DNA of 64,000 nt from Acaryochloris sp. CRU_2_0 (GCA_012034865.1 JAAUOM010000007.1:1-64000), one strand, 5' to 3'. Shown: positions 25,901-36,900, numbered from the stretch's first letter. Notes: generated by a model from the sequence alone, not told the origin. Translations and numbers: made by a program.

Positions 25901-27575
25901 GCAACGGGGCGATCGCACCTATCTCCTCAACCCGCAACAGCCAGAAGACTACAATACGCTACTCAAAATCCTCGTTAAAAATGGGCAAATGCCAACTGCG
26001 ATCGCCCATTTTTGGAGCCTCACATCCTCTTCTGGTTCCTCTGATGATCAGATTGGGTTTTACAGCCTTCTGTTTCTGGCTCAAGCCCTGGGTCAGCAGA
26101 CGCTTGCAGAGCCGATACCCTTGCTTGCCGTTACCAACCAGCTCTATGACATTACAGATACAGAAACCCTCCGCCCTGAAAAAGCAACCGTTTTAGGGCC
26201 TTGTAAGGTGATTAACCAGGAATATCCACAGCTCACCTGTCAGGTGGTTGATGTGATGCTGCCTGAGACCGAGGGCGATCGAGATCGTTTGGTGGAGCAG
26301 TTATTGACAGAATGCGCAAATGCAGAAATACAGGGGATGTCTCAAACGGCCTCTCATCCGCAATGGGTAGCCTATCGGGGTCGTCATCGCTGGAAACAAA
26401 CCTTTGACTCAATCCGATTAGAAACAGCGGATTCAGAGAAAAATCGGCACTTGCGCCTGGGTGGAGTTTACCTGATCACAGGGGGACTGGGCGGTATGGG
26501 TTTGACCCTAGCAGACTGTCTTGCGCAAACAGTGCAGGCAAAACTGATCCTGGTCAGCCGCTCCAGTGCTTCACCGCAAGTAGAGCAGCGCATCCAAGGA
26601 TGGGAGAAACAGGGAGCAGAGGTGATGGTTCTGCAAGCTGATGTAGGCGATCGCACTCAGATGCAGGCCGTTAAAACTCAAATCCTCGAACGCTTTGGTA
26701 CTCTCCACGGCATTATTCATACTGCTGGGGTCGCAGGGGGCGGCATGATGCAGCTCAAGACCCGTGCGGCGGTGGAGCAGGTTCTCGTGCCGAAGGTGCA
26801 GGGAACTTTGGTACTGGCCTCGCTGTTTCAGGAGCTTCCCTTGGATTTCTGGGTGCTGTGTTCCTCCCTTAGTTCTCTTTTGGGCGGCTTTGGACAGGTG
26901 GACTACTGTGCAGCCAATGCCGTTTTAGATTGCTTTGCCCATCACAATGCTCTGACTCACCCCATCGTTGCCATCAACTGGGGAACCTGGCAACAGGTGG
27001 GGATGGCGGTGAAGACCAGCGTTCCTGAAGTGCTAGCGCAAAGACGAGCAGCCAGCTTACAAGCAGGCATACTTCCAGAGGAAGGCGTAGAAGCTTTTCA
27101 TCGCATTTTACAAAGTGGATTGCCTCAGGTGGTGGTTTCAACCCAGGATTTCCAGTACAAACAGGTGCAGGCTGGCTCTTTTCAGTCCTTGGCTGCCACC
27201 CTCACACCGCCGACGATCTCTCAAATTCATATCCAAAATCCAAACCCAGAGCCTGCTACCCACACCCATGTCAAACGGGACTACCATGCTCCCCACACTC
27301 ATCTGGAGCAAACCCTTGCCGAGATCTGGCAGCAATTATTGGGTATTGAACCGATTGGCATTCACGACAACTTTTTCACCTTGGGAGGACATTCCCTCCT
27401 TGCCACTCAGGTTACCTCCCACATGCGCAAAACTCTTCAGATTGAGCTACCCCTGCAATCTTTATTTGACTATCCGACGATCGCTCAGTTAGCCCAGATC
27501 ATTGAAGATCTACTCCTAAAGGAAATTGAATCCCTTACTGAAGATGAAGCGCGGAGGCTTTTACAAAATGTCTAA
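22911..27575 (+). CDS. Type I PKS: KS-AT-KR-ACP
   Basis: 1554 residues; ATG 22911 follows GGAGG and overlaps the previous gene by 14 bases. KS (about 42-465) has Cys209 in TSCSTS and EAHGTGTKLGDP. AT has Ser655 in GHSIGEY, and HGFHS suggests malonyl-CoA. KR has the NADPH loop TGGLGGMG and catalytic Tyr in GQVDYCAANA. ACP has Ser1495 in GGHSLL. With no DH or ER, it adds a two-carbon unit and leaves a beta-hydroxyl, a statine-like extension of the beta-hydroxy-Asp chain. The first about 40 residues are largely encoded by repeats (22954-23039), and another repeat lies in the AT (25041-25072). Confidence 0.93.
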   Translation: MQLSSSQHFSSEMVSASQRDMKREAALLEHWPMSYGQQATAIAIIGMAGRFPGAKNLTEFWDNLQAGVESITFFGDAAAPSADAPFLNHPNAVKAGGSLAEIEYFDATFFGFSPRDAEIIDPQQRFFLEVAWEALEQAGYTAETGGAVGVFGGSSVNTYFLHNLYANRDLIQTVGVDQIRIANRPDNLTTRTSYKLNLQGPSVSIQTSCSTSLVAVHLACQSLLNGECDLALAGGASISHSAQTGYLYQEGGILSPDGHCRAFDAQAQGTVNGNGVGIVVLKRWEAAIADQDTIHAIIQGSAINNDGSSKVGYTAPSTTGQAAVITEALAVAGVKPDSIQYIEAHGTGTKLGDPIEIAALTQAFRLDTTRTGFCGIGSVKTNLGHLDTAAGIAGLIKTVLALKHQQIPPSLHFQASNPQIDFESSPFYVNAQCTAWKTPPNQPRRAGVSSFGIGGTNAHVIVEEAPVISAVPSHRPHQILLLSAKTPTALEQATHNLADHLNHHPELSLADVAYTLQVGRSAFEHRCIVVCEDLRDAAQALKTLDLQRVISQQQERSDRPVAFLFPGQGAQYVQMGRGLYESEPFFRQQIDECCTKLIPLLGLDLRTILYPESSGESHALQQTALTQPALFVVEYALAQLWMAWGVKPSALMGHSIGEYVAACLAGVFSLEDALTLVARRGQLMQQMPAGAMLAVPLSESEVLPWLNGEVAMTDRRPLAIATVNSPTLCVVSGSTAAIDELAQKLSKQRIEGLHLHTSHGFHSPMMEPILLPFTEAVQKITLHPSQIPFLSNVTGTWIRTEEAMDPNYWVTHLRQTVRLSDAIATLQEDPQLILLEVGPGKTLSTLAQQQPQAQSIQLSSLPHPRDPQPDTAYLLQTLGQLWLQGVPIQWSAYSEPKRRRIPLPTYPFERQKYWIDPPATDRSEPEGSSLKKPDIADWFYVPTWKQVPLLAGSLPLKAQSGRWLVFLDDADLGQSFVQQLSRDNQEVITVGVGEQFEQRGDRTYLLNPQQPEDYNTLLKILVKNGQMPTAIAHFWSLTSSSGSSDDQIGFYSLLFLAQALGQQTLAEPIPLLAVTNQLYDITDTETLRPEKATVLGPCKVINQEYPQLTCQVVDVMLPETEGDRDRLVEQLLTECANAEIQGMSQTASHPQWVAYRGRHRWKQTFDSIRLETADSEKNRHLRLGGVYLITGGLGGMGLTLADCLAQTVQAKLILVSRSSASPQVEQRIQGWEKQGAEVMVLQADVGDRTQMQAVKTQILERFGTLHGIIHTAGVAGGGMMQLKTRAAVEQVLVPKVQGTLVLASLFQELPLDFWVLCSSLSSLLGGFGQVDYCAANAVLDCFAHHNALTHPIVAINWGTWQQVGMAVKTSVPEVLAQRRAASLQAGILPEEGVEAFHRILQSGLPQVVVSTQDFQYKQVQAGSFQSLAATLTPPTISQIHIQNPNPEPATHTHVKRDYHAPHTHLEQTLAEIWQQLLGIEPIGIHDNFFTLGGHSLLATQVTSHMRKTLQIELPLQSLFDYPTIAQLAQIIEDLLLKEIESLTEDEARRLLQNV
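22954..22986 (+). repeat. Inverted repeat in the PKS N-terminal leader
   Basis: CCGCTTCGC (22954-22962) and GCGAAGCGG (22978-22986) form a perfect 9-base stem around 15 bases. This CGCTTCGC/GCGAAGCG type of palindrome is common in cyanobacterial genomes. It lies inside the reading frame, just upstream of the family A long copy. Confidence 0.6.
23001..23039 (+). repeat. Interspersed repeat family A, long form, in frame
   Basis: TGGCCTATGTCCTACGGACA, then GCAAGCAACGGCCATCGC, codes WPMSYGQQATAIA right against the first KS strand (IIGMAGRFPG). The 30 bases from GTCCTACGGAC onward recur at 41265-41294. Confidence 0.7.
25041..25072 (-). repeat. Interspersed repeat family A, short form, inverted, in frame
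   Basis: Exact inverse of the 32 bases at 11641-11672. It codes AMTDRRPLAIA inside the acyltransferase domain, between MLAVPLSE and VNSPTLCVVSG, replacing or extending a surface loop. Confidence 0.75.
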
Positions 27576-27813
27576 TTCACTCCCCACCCGTACCACCCCA
27601 TTATCGGCGGCAAAGCAAGCCCTTCTGGCTCAGCGCCTTCAGGGGAAGATTCCAACCCACCAAAACGGGCAGGCTATTCCTCGGCGATCGCCCCAGTGTC
27701 CTGACCGTCTTTCCTTTGCCCAGCAACGGCTCTGGTTTTGCATCAACTGGAACCCGATAGTGTGGCCTATAACCTTCCTAGGGCGATTCGCCTTGCCGGA
27801 AACCTCAATGTAG
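27568..27813 (+). pseudogene. N-terminal piece of a C-A-T NRPS, before a frameshift
   Basis: ATG 27568 follows CGGAGG and overlaps the PKS stop by 8 bases. It codes a normal NRPS start: MSNSLPTRTTPLSAAKQALL, a proline-rich linker, then PDRLSFAQQRLWF, the first C-domain motif. At 27736-27739 the frame is lost and the rest (CINWNPIVWP...) is meaningless. With one more T in TTTT the reading is RLWFLHQLEPDSVAYN, which joins the next entry. This should be treated as the start of that gene. Confidence 0.8.
27736..27739 (+). other. Apparent -1 frameshift in a T4 run (C-domain motif C1)
   Basis: The universal motif RLWFLHQLEPDS requires TGG TTT TTG CAT, but the sequence has TGG TTT TGC ATC. One missing T explains the split. 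Confidence 0.8.
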
Positions 27814-30800
27814 ACGCCCTCGCACAAAGCTTTAGCGAAATTGTACGCCGTCACGAAGTCCTACGCACAACGTTCAAGGTTGTTCAGGGAGAACCTATCC
27901 CCGTGGTTGCCCCTGCGGTGCCCTTTCCTTTACCCATTACGGAGTTGCAAACTCTGACGGATGAGGTAAGAACGCAAGCCATCCAAGCCCTAACTGAGCA
28001 GGAGGCTCAGCGACCCTTTGATCTAGCTCAAGGCCCTTTACTCCGGCTCCAGCTACTCAAACTCAGTCCATCAGAGCATGTGCTGCTGTTGACGCTGCAC
28101 CACATTGTCTCCGATGCCTGGTCAACGGGGGTACTAGTACAGGAAATGGTCGTGCTTTACGATGCTTTTACTCAAGGAAAACCTTCTCCCCTTCGTGATC
28201 TGGCGATTCAGTATGCTGATTTTGCCGACTGGCAATACCAACAGCAAGAGCAGCGGGTTGCTCAAATGGCTTACTGGAAGCAACAGCTTTCTGGAGAATT
28301 ACCCATCCTCCAGCTTCCGACCAATCGCCCTCGATCTGCCCTGCAAAGCCATCAAGGAGCTATAGAATCCTGCTGTATTTCCACTTCAGTTACAAATGAC
28401 CTCAAGCAGTTAGGCCAGTCCACCGAGACGACCTTATTCATGTTACTGCTTGCGGTCTTCAAGGTGCTGCTGCATCGCTATACCCAACAGACCGATATGG
28501 TGGTCGGTACACCCATCGCCAATCGCAATCGCGCTGAACTGGAAGGAATGATTGGGTTCTTTATTAATACCCTGGTGCTGCGATCAGATTTGTCGGGCGA
28601 TCCGAGCTTTCGGGAGTTGTTGAGCCGTATTCGAGACGTTGCCTTGGGAGCCTATGCCCATCAAGATTTACCCTTTGAGGTGCTAGTTGAAGAGTTGCAA
28701 CCCGAACGAAACCTGAGTCGCAACCCGTTGTTTCAGGTGATGTTTGCCCTTCATAATGTCCCTACGGTTCCCCTGAAACTAGCCGATTTAACCCTTGAGT
28801 CCTTGAAGTCAGAAACCGGAACCGCCCAGGTCGATCTCAGTTTAGATCTAGTCGAAACCCCGGAAGGACTCCTGGCTACGCTGGAATATAGCACCGACCT
28901 CTTTGATGGAGACATGATCACTCAAATGCTAGAGCATTTTCAGGTGCTGCTCACCGGAATCATTGCGAATCCAGACCAGCCGCTCTCGCAATTGCCGCTT
29001 CTAACCGAAGCAGAACAGCATCAACTTCTGATACAGTGGAATCCTCCCCGATTAGAAGATCATTGCAGCCAATGCATCCATGAACTGTTTGAAGAACAAG
29101 TCGCGAGATCACCCCATTCTGTTGCCGTAGTACTTGCAGACCAGTCGTTAACCTATGCCGAACTCAACGCTAAAGCCAATCGGTTGGCCTATTATTTGCG
29201 ATCGCACGGCGTCCAGCCAGACCAATTAGTGGGGCTGTGTGTGGAGCGATCTCTGGAGATGTCCGTGGGTATCCTCGGCATCCTCAAAGCGGGCGGAGCC
29301 TATGTACCGTTAGATCCAGCCTATCCGCTAGAGCGCTTGGCCTTTATCTTAGGCGATGCCCAAATTGACCTACTGTTGACCCAATCAACCCTCGTGGCAA
29401 ATCTGCCTGAACATCAGGCTGAGGTCATCTGCCTGGATGAAGAATTGCCGAATGGTCTTGAACCTACAGAGAACCTACCCAGAGCAGCCACACTCGACCA
29501 TTTGGCCTATGTCATTTACACTTCTGGTTCAACGGGAATACCGAAAGGGGTTTTGATTTCCCATCAAGCGTTGGTTAGTCACAGCAAGGCCGCTGCCGAT
29601 CTCTATCAACTGCAAGCCAGGGATAAGGTCTTACAATTTGCTTCTTTGAGCTTTGATGTCGCCGCCGAAGAACTGTTTCCGACTTGGTTAAGAGGCGCTA
29701 CCGTTGTACTTCGCACCGAGGAAAACCTGTTATTAAGTCACTTCCATTCATTGCTGACTGAAACACACTTAACCGTCCTCAACCTACCGACGGCCTACTG
29801 GCACGAATGGGTTGCCTATCTCAGCGAACGTCAACTCTCGCTGCCGCCGACGCTGCGCCTCGTCATTGTGGGGACGGAACCTGCTTCCCCAGAGAGACTA
29901 AGGCTCTGGCAAACCGTCGCAGGTCGCACTGTGCGTTGGCTGAATGCCTATGGTCCGACGGAAGCAACGATCAGCGCTACGGTTTACGAAGCCCCCAACC
30001 CGTTAGCTGAGCTTCAGCGGTCTGTGCCCATTGGCCGATCGCTGCCCCAGGTTCAAGTCTATTTAGTTGATCCGGCTCTCAATCTGACCCCCATCGGTGT
30101 ACCGGGTGAGTTATGCATTGCAGGAAATAGTCTAGCCAGAGGCTACCTTAACCGTCCAGAATTAACGGCTGAGAAATTTATCCCTAATCCTTTTGGACTT
30201 TCTTCTAGCGATCGCCTCTATAAAACGGGAGATTTAGCCCGCTATCTGCCTGATGGCAACATTGAGCTACTTGGGCGCATGGATCGTCAGGTCAAAATTC
30301 GCGGCTTTCGGATTGAGTTAGAGGAAATCGAAGCCCGCTTGCTGCAATGTCCTACCGTCCGCGAGGTAACTGTTGTAGCCCAGGAAGTGATAGGAGGCGA
30401 TGACCTCCGGTCGGCCTTTGGCCATCGCACCCTCGTTGCCTATATTATCCCTAATGCATCACCGTCGCATCAGTCCAGTTTTTCTCTGACCCAGTTGCTG
30501 CGAGACCACCTGAGTCAAGTCTTACCCAGCTACATGATTCCCAGCGAGTTCATGAAACTGGAGGCATTGCCCCTCTTGCCGAATGGCAAGGTAGATCGAC
30601 GATCACTGTCTTCCCTGACGGTCCGCAAACCCTCACCCCCAGTACTGCCTCAGACTGAATTAGAGCAGGCGATCGCTACCCTTTGGCAGCAGGCGCTTCA
30701 GGTAGAGACTATTGGCCTCCACGATAACTTCTTTGAGATCGGTGGTCATTCCCTGTTGATGGTGAGGGTGCAAAGTCAGCTTATGGATCGCTTCAATCAG

Positions 30801-30998
30801 AATCTCTCATTGCTGGATCTCTTTAGATATCCCACCATTCATGCCCTCGCTCAGTACCTGGGGCAAACCCTGCCTGAATCTGCGACCGATGGGGGAATGA
30901 AAGCCCTACAGAAGCGAGAAATTGGCAAAGCCTATCAAAGAAAGCGCCTGGAAAAAATGAAATCCCTTGGCAGCACTACAGGAGGTCAATCCTCATGA
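27738..30998 (+). CDS. NRPS: C-A-T (N-terminus displaced by frameshift)
   Basis: 1086 residues, starting inside motif C1 only because of the frame break; the true start is probably 27568. C domain with HHIVSDAWS (HHxxxD kept, usual Gly changed to Ala). The A domain has YTSGSTGIPKG and a pocket reading DVENIGAISK. Glu239 and Asn278 recall ornithine-type codes such as DMENLGLINK, but the substrate cannot be assigned. T domain with GGHSLLMVRV. The tail KREIGKAYQRKRLEKMK is a basic helix like NRPS-to-PKS docking tails. It accepts the ketide-extended chain from the first PKS and passes it to the second. An inverted family A repeat at 30397-30428 inserts VIGGDDLRSAFGHRT near the A-domain end. Confidence 0.9.
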   Translation: MHQLEPDSVAYNLPRAIRLAGNLNVDALAQSFSEIVRRHEVLRTTFKVVQGEPIPVVAPAVPFPLPITELQTLTDEVRTQAIQALTEQEAQRPFDLAQGPLLRLQLLKLSPSEHVLLLTLHHIVSDAWSTGVLVQEMVVLYDAFTQGKPSPLRDLAIQYADFADWQYQQQEQRVAQMAYWKQQLSGELPILQLPTNRPRSALQSHQGAIESCCISTSVTNDLKQLGQSTETTLFMLLLAVFKVLLHRYTQQTDMVVGTPIANRNRAELEGMIGFFINTLVLRSDLSGDPSFRELLSRIRDVALGAYAHQDLPFEVLVEELQPERNLSRNPLFQVMFALHNVPTVPLKLADLTLESLKSETGTAQVDLSLDLVETPEGLLATLEYSTDLFDGDMITQMLEHFQVLLTGIIANPDQPLSQLPLLTEAEQHQLLIQWNPPRLEDHCSQCIHELFEEQVARSPHSVAVVLADQSLTYAELNAKANRLAYYLRSHGVQPDQLVGLCVERSLEMSVGILGILKAGGAYVPLDPAYPLERLAFILGDAQIDLLLTQSTLVANLPEHQAEVICLDEELPNGLEPTENLPRAATLDHLAYVIYTSGSTGIPKGVLISHQALVSHSKAAADLYQLQARDKVLQFASLSFDVAAEELFPTWLRGATVVLRTEENLLLSHFHSLLTETHLTVLNLPTAYWHEWVAYLSERQLSLPPTLRLVIVGTEPASPERLRLWQTVAGRTVRWLNAYGPTEATISATVYEAPNPLAELQRSVPIGRSLPQVQVYLVDPALNLTPIGVPGELCIAGNSLARGYLNRPELTAEKFIPNPFGLSSSDRLYKTGDLARYLPDGNIELLGRMDRQVKIRGFRIELEEIEARLLQCPTVREVTVVAQEVIGGDDLRSAFGHRTLVAYIIPNASPSHQSSFSLTQLLRDHLSQVLPSYMIPSEFMKLEALPLLPNGKVDRRSLSSLTVRKPSPPVLPQTELEQAIATLWQQALQVETIGLHDNFFEIGGHSLLMVRVQSQLMDRFNQNLSLLDLFRYPTIHALAQYLGQTLPESATDGGMKALQKREIGKAYQRKRLEKMKSLGSTTGGQSS
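30397..30428 (-). repeat. Interspersed repeat family A, short form, inverted, in frame
   Basis: Exact inverse of the 32 bases at 20921-20952. It codes GDDLRSAFGHR in the small C-terminal A subdomain, between VREVTVVAQE and LVAYIIPN, where other A domains have a short loop. Confidence 0.75.
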
Positions 30999-33900
30999 AT
31001 TCACCGGAAATCCTCACAGATAGCAATGGTTCAGAAATCGCTATTATTGGGATGGCAGGACGCTTCCCAGGAGCAAATACTCTTGATGAATTCTGGCAGA
31101 ATTTGAAAAATGGCGTGGAGTCCATTTCTTTTTGTACGGATGCAGAACTCTTATCTGCTGGGGTGGATCCGGCACATCTTCAGGATCCGCACTTTGTCAA
31201 AGCAAGGGCTGAATTGGAAGCACCGGACGGATTTGATGCGGCATTCTTTGGGTTTAGCCCCAGAGAAGCTGAACTCACCGATCCGCAACATCGCCTCTTT
31301 TTAGAATGTGCCTGGTCTTCTCTGGAACATGCGGGCTACGATACAGCTACCTATCCCGGCGCTATCGGTGTGTTTGCAGGATCCAGTTTGAGCCGCTACT
31401 TGCTCAATGTTTATCTCAACCCTGCGTACAAAGAGACTGTTGATCCCTATAAACTTGCGATCGCCAATGATAAAGATTTCCTATCCACCCGTGTTTCCTA
31501 CAAACTCAACTTGGAAGGCCCCAGCCTCACCCTTCAGACTGCTTGTTCTACCTCTCTCGTAGCAGTCCATCTAGCGGCGCAAAGTTTGCTCAATGGTGAA
31601 TGTGATATGGCTCTAGCGGGGGGCGTATCCATTAGTGCATCTCGAAAAACGGGCTATCGGTATGTAGAAGGAGGCATTAGCTCCCCCGATGGCCACTGTC
31701 GTGCCTTTGATGCTGCCGCGCAAGGAACGGTTGGGGGTGAAGGAGTAGGGATTGTTGTCCTGAAGCGTTTGGATGAAGCAGTAGATGATGGGGATTGCAT
31801 TCACGCCGTCATTAAAGGCTCTGCGATCAATAATGATGGGGCGTTGAAGGTCAGTTATACGGCTCCTCGAATTGATAGCCAAGCGAGGGTGATCCAAACC
31901 GCCTATGCTGTGGCGGAGGTGGAACCTGAGACGGTGAATTATATTGAGGCTCACGGCACAGCAACCGCTCTGGGTGATCCGATTGAAGTGGCCGCGCTCA
32001 CCCAAGCCTTTAGTCAAACCCAGAAGAAAAGCTTTTGTGCGATCGGTTCGGTCAAAACGAATGTGGGTCATCTAGACGCAGCAGCAGGGGTGACGGGTTT
32101 GATTAAAACGGTCTTGGCTCTCAAGCATCAGCAGATTCCCCCTAGCCTGCACTACAAAAGACCCAATCCTCAAATTGACTTTGCCAATAGCCCGTTTTAT
32201 GTCAATACTTCCTTAGCCGAATGGAAAGCCAATGGAACACCGCGCCGAGCCGGGGTTAGCTCCTTTGGCATTGGAGGGACGAATGTCCATGTAGTACTGG
32301 AAGAAGCACCTGAAAAAGATCTTGGACAACCTGTGCATTTCTGGCAGTTGTTGCGACTTTCGGCGAAAACACCGTCTGCCCTAGAAATAGCGACAATGAA
32401 TCTTGCGAGCCATCTGCGGCAACATCCCCATCTCGACCTAGCAGAAGTCGCTTACACGCTGCATGTGGGGCGTCGGGACTTTGAACATCGTCGGGTTGTG
32501 GTGTGCCAGTCCCCAACAGAAGCAGCAACGTCTATAGAAAGTCTGGAGGCAAAACAGGTTTTGACAGGCTGGGCTGCATCTCATGCTCCATCCATCACTT
32601 TCATGTTTCCGGGGCAAGGGGCGCAGTATCCTAATATGGGGCGAGATCTCTACGAGCGCCAGCCTTTCTTCCGACAGCAAATTGATGACTGTGCCGAATG
32701 CCTTCAGCCTCGTTTGGGGTTTGATTTGCGAACTATCCTTTACCCTACAGACACGGATCTTGAAGGAGTGACACAACAGATCACCCAAACAGCGATCGCA
32801 CAACCTGCTTTGTTTGCTGTGGAGTATGCCCTTGCCCAATTGTGGATGAATTGGGGAGTGCAGCCCACCGCGCTGATCGGCCATAGCATTGGCGAATATG
32901 TGGCAGCCTGTTTGGCTGGAGTATTCTCCCTGGAGGATGCCTTAGCCATCGTTGCCCAGCGTGGACGCCTCATGCAGCAACTACCCCCAGGTGCAATGCT
33001 TTCTGTGAAGTGTACGGAGGGAGATCTACGGAATCTCTTAGGGACTGAACTCTTTTTGGCTGGGAGCAATAGTCCTTCTGCCTGTGTGGTGTCTGGGACG
33101 ATGATGGCGATCACAACCTTCCAGCGAGATCTACTTGCTAAAGGGATCAACTGTCGGCGACTGCAAACCTCCCATGCCTTTCATTCGCCGATGGTAGAAT
33201 CTATTCTCCCGGCATTCACTCAGATCTTTCAAGGCGTTACCCTGAAAGCCCCACAGCGTCCTTTTATTTCCAATCTAACGGGAACTTGGATTACTGACGA
33301 TGAGGCAACTGATCCCCAATACTGGAGTAATCATTTACGGCACACTGTTCGATTCAGTACTGGCATCACAGAACTGTTAAAGACAAGCTCCGTTTTCCTG
33401 GAGGTAGGGCCGGGACGGACGTTGAGTACTCTTGCCCAGCAGCATTTCGTCTCGCTACAACAAGTTGTCTTAACCTGCCTGCGCCATCCCCAGGAAGATC
33501 GGTCGGATCATGAGTTCTTATGCTATACGGTGGGTCACCTGTGGCTTGCAGGAATTGATGTCAATCCGGGTACTTTCTACTCCGAACCACAGCGGCGAAT
33601 TCCCTTACCCACCTATCCCTTTGAACACCAACGCTACTGGATTGATAGTCACTCCTCAGTGATAAGAGAATCCTTGCGACCTGCAACCGATCTGTGGGTC
33701 GATATGATAGCTACTGGTCATGGTGCAGCTCAGAGCCAAGTCTTAATCTTGGAGGAGCCAACCTACCAAGCACAGCGACAATCCTTAGATCGCTTATGTA
33801 TAGCCTATATGAACTTTGCCCTTAGGCAACTGGGAGCATTTAGACAACCGGATGATCGGTACGAAATAGAAGCGTTCATCACCCAATTTCAAGTTATTCC

Positions 33901-36900
33901 CCGCTATCAACAATTACTTCATCAATGGATCACAGTTCTGATTGAGCAAGGTGATCTTCAATACCAGAATGGACAGATCTTTGGCCTGAAACTGTTGGCC
34001 ACAGGTCACACCCGACAACTTTGTGCAGAAATAAAAACTCAATCGGCTAATGCTCCCCCCAGTATCGATCTGATTCAGCACTGTGGCGAAAATTTGTCAG
34101 CGGTGCTTACGGGGAAACAAGAACCCCTAGTCCTCTACTCAACTGCATCCGAGCGACGCTCAGCTAGCACACCGTCAGAGTTGCCGTTGAATACCTGCTT
34201 GAAGGCGATCGCTAAGTCCCTCATTACCCAACTCACTCAAACCACCTCGCCTGATACCCAACTCAGAATTTTGGAAATTGGTGGAGGCAGTGGTCTGGTG
34301 ACTGCGGCTTTACTATCAACGTTGCCCCCAGAACGCACCCACTATCTGTTTACCGATGTAGGAGGATGGTTTCTAGACAAGGCAAAGCAAAAATTTAGCG
34401 CCTATTCCTTCGTGGACTATCGATTCCTGAATATCGAAAAACCCCTGGAGGAACAGGGATATCTCCCCCATAGCTTGGATGTGGTTGTGGTAGTCAACGT
34501 CCTCCACGTCACCCAAAACATTGAGATAACCCTTCAACACGTTCATCAGTTATTAGCCCCCGGAGGAATACTACTGCTTTGGGAAATCATCACGCCACAG
34601 TTCGACTTTGAGATTACCGATAGTTTACTGATGCATCCGATCACTGAAGCAGGTCGAGATCAAGGCAATCCCTTTTTATCGAAAGCCCAGTGGCAAATGG
34701 CGCTGTTGAATCAAGGCTTTACAACTGTTGAAGCTTTCTCTGAAACTGAACCCTTCGGAGAACTGATTCTCGTTGCCCGTGCTGCCTCTTCCAGTAGCGC
34801 TCCGGCTGCTTTTACAACGTCAAACACTCCAAAGAGTCAACCTTTGACTTCCACCATGCCAGAGAAAAAGCCCAATCCCTCTGACTGGTTTTATCTGCCT
34901 TCTTGGAAGCGATCGCAATCACCTTCCTTCACAACGTCCAAACTCAATGAGCAATCAGGATGCTGGCTTGTGTTTGCAGATGAGTGTGGGTTGGGTTCTA
35001 CCCTTGTAAAGCGGTTGGTTCAACACCATCAAGATGTGGCAGTAGTTAAAGTAGGCGGACAGTTTAGCTGCAATCTAGAAGCAGATTACCCGATCTACCA
35101 TCTGCGCCCAACCGAACGCCAAGACTACGATGCGCTGTTAACAGCGCTGCGGGCATTGAACAAAATCCCAAAAAGGATTGTGCATGCTTGGAGCGTTACA
35201 CCAGAGGGGCGGGATATTGTTGACTCAACCACTGGTTCAACTGAGGAGTCTTTAAGACTTTCACCCCCAGCCCCTCTCCCAGAAGGGAAGAGGGGAGCTA
35301 GAATTCTAAAGCCTACTCCTGTCCCTCTTCTCCCAAAAGAGGAGAAGGGGTTAGGGGATGAGGGAGATTTGTGTTTCCCACAAAGCCAAAATACGATCAA
35401 ACAAATAGAAGCACTGGGGCTGATGAGTTTGACGTTTCTGGCTCAGGCTTTAGGGGAAGTCTATCCGCAGGCAACGATTCAAATAGGTGCGATCGCAAAT
35501 CAGATGCAAGCGGTCACAGGTGCAGAAAGCCTGTGCTCCGAAAAAGCACTGAGCCTGGGGCCTTGTCGTGTCATTCCTTTGGAGTATCCCAATCTCACCT
35601 GTACCAGTATTGATATTGCGCTCTCTTCCCCCCAGCCTGAAATACTCCAAAAACTCAGCGATCAGGTATTGGCCGAATTGACGACCTCTACGTCAGATAC
35701 GGTCGTGGCTTACCGGTGTAACCACCGCTGGGTACCCCATTTTGAACCATTTCAGCTTGAAGCAGAAACACCTCGCGTAAGAGAACAAGGCGTCTATCTC
35801 ATTACCGGAGGATTGGGAGGAATTGGACTGGCCTTAGCCCAACACTTGGCTCAAGCGGTGCAGGCCAAGCTCATCTTTTTGGGACGGTCAGAGTTCCCTA
35901 ATCGCCAGGATTGGGATGAGTGGCTGGCAAACTATCCCCCTGAAGATTCCACAAGTCAAAAGATCCAACGTCTCCAGGCTCTAGAGGCTCTTAATGCAAC
36001 AGTGCGGATTATCCAGGCAGATGTGGCGAATTTTGAGCAAATGCAGGGGGCGATCGCCCAAATTCAGCAGGAGTTTGGAGCCATTCATGGGGTTGTCCAT
36101 GCAGCTGCGATTGCAGGTGGAGGGATGATGCAGCTTGCAACTCAAGACGCGATCGCCCGTTCCCTTGCCCCCAAAGTCCAGGGAACCCTCATCCTGGAAG
36201 CACTTTTGCGGGAAATATCTCTGGATTTCTTCATCCTTTGTTCTTCCCTCTCCGCCTTTCGAGGATCACCGGGGATGATGGATTATGTTGCCGAAAATGC
36301 TTTTCTAGATGCCTTTGCCCAGGAGCAAGCGGTTCAAAGTAGGCTAACGATTCAGTCCCTGAACTGGGATCGCTGGGCGGGGGTAGGCATGGCGCAAGAA
36401 GTAGAAGCCCGCCATCAAGACCTCACGGGCGAAGTGCTGACTGGGGGACTGTCCATTCCAGAAGGAGTAGAAGTTTTTCAGCGGATTTTAAGTACTCCCC
36501 CCATTCCTCAAGTTATTATTTCCACTCAGGATAGTTCAGTTCTGCTACAACCCCAAACGGTGAAAAAATCCCTAGCAGAAATTCTGACAAAACTCAGCTA
36601 TTCCCGACCCACTCATGCCCGACCCAGCCTAGGCAGAGCCTTTGTTGCACCGCGCAATGAAGTTGAAGAAACCCTGGCACAGATCTGGCAGCAGCTTCTG
36701 GGAATTGAGCCAATCGGCGTTCACGACAACTTCTTTGAACTGGGTGGGGACTCTCTGTTTGCCACCCAGCTTGTTGCCCAGCTTTGCAAAACCTTCCAGG
36801 TTGAACTGCCCTACCGTCAATTTTTCAATGCGCCCACTATTGCTGAATTAGCAGAACGCGTTGCCCAAGAAGATCAGCCGTCATCACAAGTAGAAACGAT

